A stretch of DNA of 6,835 bases. It comes from an uncultured Eubacteriales bacterium. GTDB taxonomy: Bacteria > Bacillota_A > Clostridia > Christensenellales > Aristaeellaceae. Where the stretch lies: positions 1 through 6,835 of the forward strand of contig CADCQZ010000392.1 in assembly GCA_902803675.1 (NCBI GenBank), written 5' to 3'. A model generated the notes under the pieces. The model was not told the origin of the DNA, did no database searches, and saw only the letters and a list, made by a program, of their open reading frames with translations. A program made the position numbers and the translations under genes. Within the stretch, counting starts at the first letter, position 1. Every line of letters starts with the position of its first letter. Below are positions 4,923 to 6,835 of the stretch, piece after piece.

Positions 4923-5750
4923 ATGCTCGGCGCGATCATCGGCGATATCGTGGGTTCACGGTTTGAATGGCACAACCGCAAGCGGAAGCGGTTCGATCTT
5001 TTCAGGGACGACTGCCGGCCGACGGACGACAGCACCATGACCCTGGCGATCGCTCAGGCGATCCTTATCTGCGGCGCCGATCCGGAACAGGTGTCGGCCC
5101 GCGCGGTCGCGTCCATGAGGGATCTGGGGCACCGTTACCCCTACGGCTTCGGCGGCCGCTTTTCCGAGTGGCTCGTTTCGCCCGATCCGCGGCCGTATCA
5201 CAGCTGGGGCAACGGCGCGGGGATGCGGGTGTCGCCCTGCGCGTGGGCGGGCACGTCCCTTGAAAACGCGCTCCTCCTGGCGGACAAAGTGACGGAAGTG
5301 ACCCATGACCATCCGGAGGGCATGAAGGGCGCCCGGGCCGTCACGGCGGCCGTGTATCTGGCCCGGACGGGAAGCGATAAGGATGAGATCAGGCGGCATA
5401 TCGAGGCAAATTACTACCCGCTGGGGTTCACGCTCGACGCCATCCGCCCGCGGTACACCTTTGACGTGTCCTGTCAGGGCAGCGTCCCTCAGGCCATCGA
5501 GGCGTTTTTGGAATCCGACTCCTTCGAGGACGCCGTGCGCAATGCCGTCTCCATCGGCGGCGACAGCGACACCATCGCGGCCATGGCGGGCAGCGTCGCG
5601 GAAGCGTATTACGGCATCCCGTCGGATATCCGGGACGAAGCGCTGAAGTATCTTGACGAGGATCAGAAGAAGATCGCATCCGACTTTGAGGAAAAATACG
5701 GGACCGCCGCGGATACCGGGGCAAGGCCCGCCTGGCAGCGGGAGAGATGA
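4923..5750 (+). CDS. ADP-ribosylglycohydrolase family protein (DraG/ARH-like)
   Basis: A 275-residue cytosolic enzyme of the ADP-ribosylglycohydrolase family, which removes ADP-ribose from proteins or small molecules using a two-metal (usually magnesium) site. The N-terminal GAIIGDIVGSRFEW at 3-16 and TDDSTMT at 34-40 give the first ligand set (Thr34, Asp35, Asp36). GNGAGMRVSP at 97-106 and THDHPEGMKGARAV at 127-140 are the usual central motifs. SIGGDSDTIAAMAGS at 210-224 gives the second ligand set (Asp214, Asp216, Thr217). All expected metal ligands are present, so it should be active. Length is typical, with a short non-conserved tail ending WQRER. The ATG at 4923 follows GGAGG at 7 nt and begins the family's usual N-terminus. 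No ADP-ribosyltransferase or macrodomain partner is in the window, so the substrate is unknown. Confidence 0.93.
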   Translation: MLGAIIGDIVGSRFEWHNRKRKRFDLFRDDCRPTDDSTMTLAIAQAILICGADPEQVSARAVASMRDLGHRYPYGFGGRFSEWLVSPDPRPYHSWGNGAGMRVSPCAWAGTSLENALLLADKVTEVTHDHPEGMKGARAVTAAVYLARTGSDKDEIRRHIEANYYPLGFTLDAIRPRYTFDVSCQGSVPQAIEAFLESDSFEDAVRNAVSIGGDSDTIAAMAGSVAEAYYGIPSDIRDEALKYLDEDQKKIASDFEEKYGTAADTGARPAWQRER

Positions 5751-5797
5751 CGCACTAAAGCCGGGCACGGATCAAGCCGAACCCTCACAAAACCCCG

Positions 5798-5877
5798 TGC
5801 ATATCATCCGCTGCTTGACCGGCATATGCACGAATACATATTTTTCGATATAAAAATATGCGTCCGTGCATATTTTT
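5798..5877. repeat. Cluster of interlocking AT-rich inverted repeats
   Basis: Three overlapping inverted repeats lie in 80 bp. GTGCATAT (5798-5805) pairs with ATATGCAC (5824-5831). CATATTTTT (5837-5845) pairs with AAAAATATG (5852-5860). AAAAATATGC (5852-5861) also pairs with GCATATTTTT (5868-5877). The middle arm can pair with either neighbour but not both, and GTGCATAT recurs at 5866-5873. The cluster lies at the junction between the ADP-ribosylglycohydrolase gene and a truncated DUF4143 gene. It may be a terminator, the end of a decayed mobile element, or both. Confidence 0.65.
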
Positions 5878-5888
5878 CTTGCTTTTTT
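5852..5888 (+). terminator. Probable intrinsic terminator after the ADP-ribosylglycohydrolase gene
   Basis: A 10-bp stem (AAAAATATGC with GCATATTTTT, 6-nt loop) is followed by CTTGC and a run of seven T. The A-rich upstream arm and T-rich downstream arm mean it could work in both directions. The stem is GC-poor, so strength is uncertain, and it is about 100 nt beyond the ADP-ribosylglycohydrolase stop. Confidence 0.45.
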
Positions 5889-5908
5889 TATGCATCGTGA
5901 TACGGGCA

Positions 5909-6334
5909 TATACCAAAGAAGATAATTTTCGCTTGTATATGAACGATATCGGCCTGCTCATCAGCACTTATGATTATGAGCTGAAAAATGTTCTTCTCCG
6001 CGACGGGGTCCTGGAAAAAAAGCCGGACAACCTGATACTGCGTGCCGCGAAAGGCGGATTATATGAGTCTCTCGCGGCAGATATCCTGATGAAGAAAGGA
6101 AAAAAGCTTTCATTTTTCAGGAATGACGCCGGCACGATCGAACTGGAATTTTTCTTTGAAAACGCCGATGGGATCATACCGGTGGAGATCAAGGCGGGAA
6201 GAAACACCACAGCCTCCCTTAACCGCATCCTTGAGCAGGACAACATTCCATACGGCTATAAGCTGTCGTCGCAGAATGTCGGCACAGCGGGGAAAAAGAT
6301 CACTCTCCCACTCTATATGCTGATGTTTTTGTAG
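5909..6334 (+). pseudogene. 5'-truncated DUF4143 ATPase remnant
   Basis: About 140 residues match the C-terminal DUF4143 part of the large family of AAA-type ATPases with a DUF4143 tail. Recognisable blocks are KEDNFRLYMNDIGLL, then KGGLYESLAADILMKKG, TIELEFFFE, IIPVEIKAG, and the natural family end ITLPLYMLMFL. The pattern of Glu at about 70, Glu at 95-97 and E-x-K at 110-112 (numbered from the ATG at 5858) fits the PD-(D/E)XK-like fold of this domain. The P-loop ATPase domain that normally precedes it (roughly 250-300 residues) is absent, and upstream DNA belongs to another gene. The frame opens at an ATG at 5858, but that codon lies inside a hairpin arm, has no ribosome binding site, and adds a T-tract-encoded hydrophobic stretch unlike the family. 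I therefore call a broken gene starting near 5909. It is visibly more AT-rich than its neighbours, suggesting transfer. Confidence 0.72.
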
Positions 6335-6341
6335 ATCAATA

Positions 6342-6369
6342 TTGACATATGTCATAAACACGCTATAAT
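6342..6369 (+). promoter_or_regulatory. Consensus sigma-A-type promoter of the DUF134-NifX gene
   Basis: A perfect TTGACA (6342-6347) and a perfect TATAAT (6364-6369) are separated by 16 bp. The predicted start is near 6376, giving a leader of about 26 nt. It begins 8 bp after the stop of the DUF4143 remnant. Confidence 0.9.
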
Positions 6370-6387
6370 AGTATTTGACATATGTCA
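6343..6387. promoter_or_regulatory. Twin 12-bp palindromic operators flanking the promoter
   Basis: TGACATATGTCA occurs twice as a perfect 12-bp palindrome, at 6343-6354 and 6376-6387. The centres are 33 bp apart, about three helical turns. The first covers most of the -35 hexamer and the second starts at the predicted transcript start and ends just before the AAGGAGGG ribosome binding site. This layout indicates tight repression by a dimeric regulator. Autoregulation by the DUF134 helix-turn-helix protein encoded immediately downstream is the simplest idea and is an inference. Confidence 0.8.
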
Positions 6388-6401
6388 GAAAAGGAGGGCT
6401 T

Positions 6402-6835
6402 ATGCCGAGACCAGTCAGATGCCGCAGGATCGAGCGGCTGCCGGAGTACCGCAGCTTCTCGCCGGACGACGTTTCAGCCGCCGAGAGCGTGCGCATGACC
6501 GTGGACGAGTTTGAGGCCCTTCGCCTCCTGGATGACGAGGGGCTCACGCAGGATAAATGCGCTTTAAGGATGAACATCGCCCGCACCACCGTCACGGCGA
6601 TCTACGACAGCGCCAGGAAGAAGGTCGCGGACGCGCTCGTGCACGGAAAACGGCTGCTGATCACGGGAGGCTGCTGTGAATTCGAGCCGGTCAGGATCCG
6701 GCAGGCTGTCATGGAGAAAGGAAGGAACACGATGAGGATAGCGGTCACATATGAGAATGGGGAGATCTTCCAGCATTTCGGGCACTGTGAGCAGTTCAAG
6801 CTGTATGACATTGAGGGCGGGAAGATCACGGGAGA
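6402..6835 (+). CDS. DUF134 DNA-binding domain fused to NifX/NifB-type iron-molybdenum cofactor-binding domain (partial)
   Basis: The open frame runs off the window, giving 144 residues. Residues 1-90 match DUF134: MPRPVRCRRIERLPE at the N-terminus, MTVDEFEALRLLDDEGLTQ at 32-50, then a helix-turn-helix (CALRMNIARTTVTAIYDSARKKVADAL at about 53-79) resembling sigma region 4, and VHGKRLLITGG. From Met111, MRIAVTYENGEIFQHFGHCE begins a NifX/NifB-type domain of the dinitrogenase iron-molybdenum cofactor family. About 80-100 residues of it are probably missing beyond the window. Frame and composition are continuous, so this is a true fusion as far as visible. Such proteins often occur outside nitrogen-fixing organisms, so nitrogen fixation is not implied; a metal-cluster or redox-linked regulator is likelier. 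The ATG at 6402 follows AAGGAGGG closely. The cysteine-rich stretch often seen after DUF134 is reduced to a CC pair at 91-92. Confidence 0.88.
   Translation, partial: MPRPVRCRRIERLPEYRSFSPDDVSAAESVRMTVDEFEALRLLDDEGLTQDKCALRMNIARTTVTAIYDSARKKVADALVHGKRLLITGGCCEFEPVRIRQAVMEKGRNTMRIAVTYENGEIFQHFGHCEQFKLYDIEGGKITG

Noticed and set aside
4161..5768. Minus-strand open frames of 234 and 270 codons opposite the secreted protein and the ADP-ribosylglycohydrolase
   Set aside because: Shadow frames of the plus-strand genes, without plausible starts or motifs.
6402..6835. Nitrogen-fixation locus suggested by the NifX-like domain
   Set aside because: No nifHDK or cofactor assembly genes are visible, and DUF134-NifX fusions are common in organisms that do not fix nitrogen.

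Overview
The window reads as chromosomal DNA from a moderately GC-rich member of the Bacillota, most likely a gut- or rumen-type Clostridia. This is an inference. It rests on strong AGGAGG-type ribosome binding sites, sigma-A-like promoters, a DUF134/NifX-type protein, a DUF6291-type phage replication protein and a DUF4143 remnant, all common in that group. Species cannot be fixed from the sequence. No tRNA, rRNA, CRISPR array or complete insertion sequence was seen.

Left half (127-3528), all on the minus strand. In transcription order: a phage-type replisome-organizer-like protein (DUF6291 N-terminus plus a replication-protein-like C-terminus), a small protein of a family also seen in phages, an unrecognised 275-residue protein with a possible NTF2-like N-terminus, and a PPK2-family polyphosphate kinase. 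Gaps of 181, 120 and 71 bp separate them, so they are not a tight operon. The first two have their own candidate promoters. The last two may be co-transcribed through a hairpin-bearing gap. Intergenic repeats (a heptamer array at 2621-2683 and an AATGAAG array at 16-77) lie at gene ends.

Centre (3529-4280) is a divergent region of about 750 bp without a convincing gene. It carries the promoter of the replication-like gene, a long inverted repeat, and two copies of a near-perfect 22-bp dyad spaced 32 bp apart.

Right half (4281-6835), all on the plus strand: a small secreted protein of unknown function preceded by a leader with two hairpins; an ADP-ribosylglycohydrolase; an AT-rich cluster of interlocking inverted repeats; a 5'-truncated DUF4143 ATPase remnant; and a DUF134-NifX fusion running off the window. 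The last has a consensus promoter flanked by two identical 12-bp palindromes.

No single coherent new system is evident. The best leads are the two paired-operator arrangements (3954-4007 and 6343-6387), the isolated phage-replication-like gene pair, and the inverted-repeat cluster at the broken end of the DUF4143 gene.
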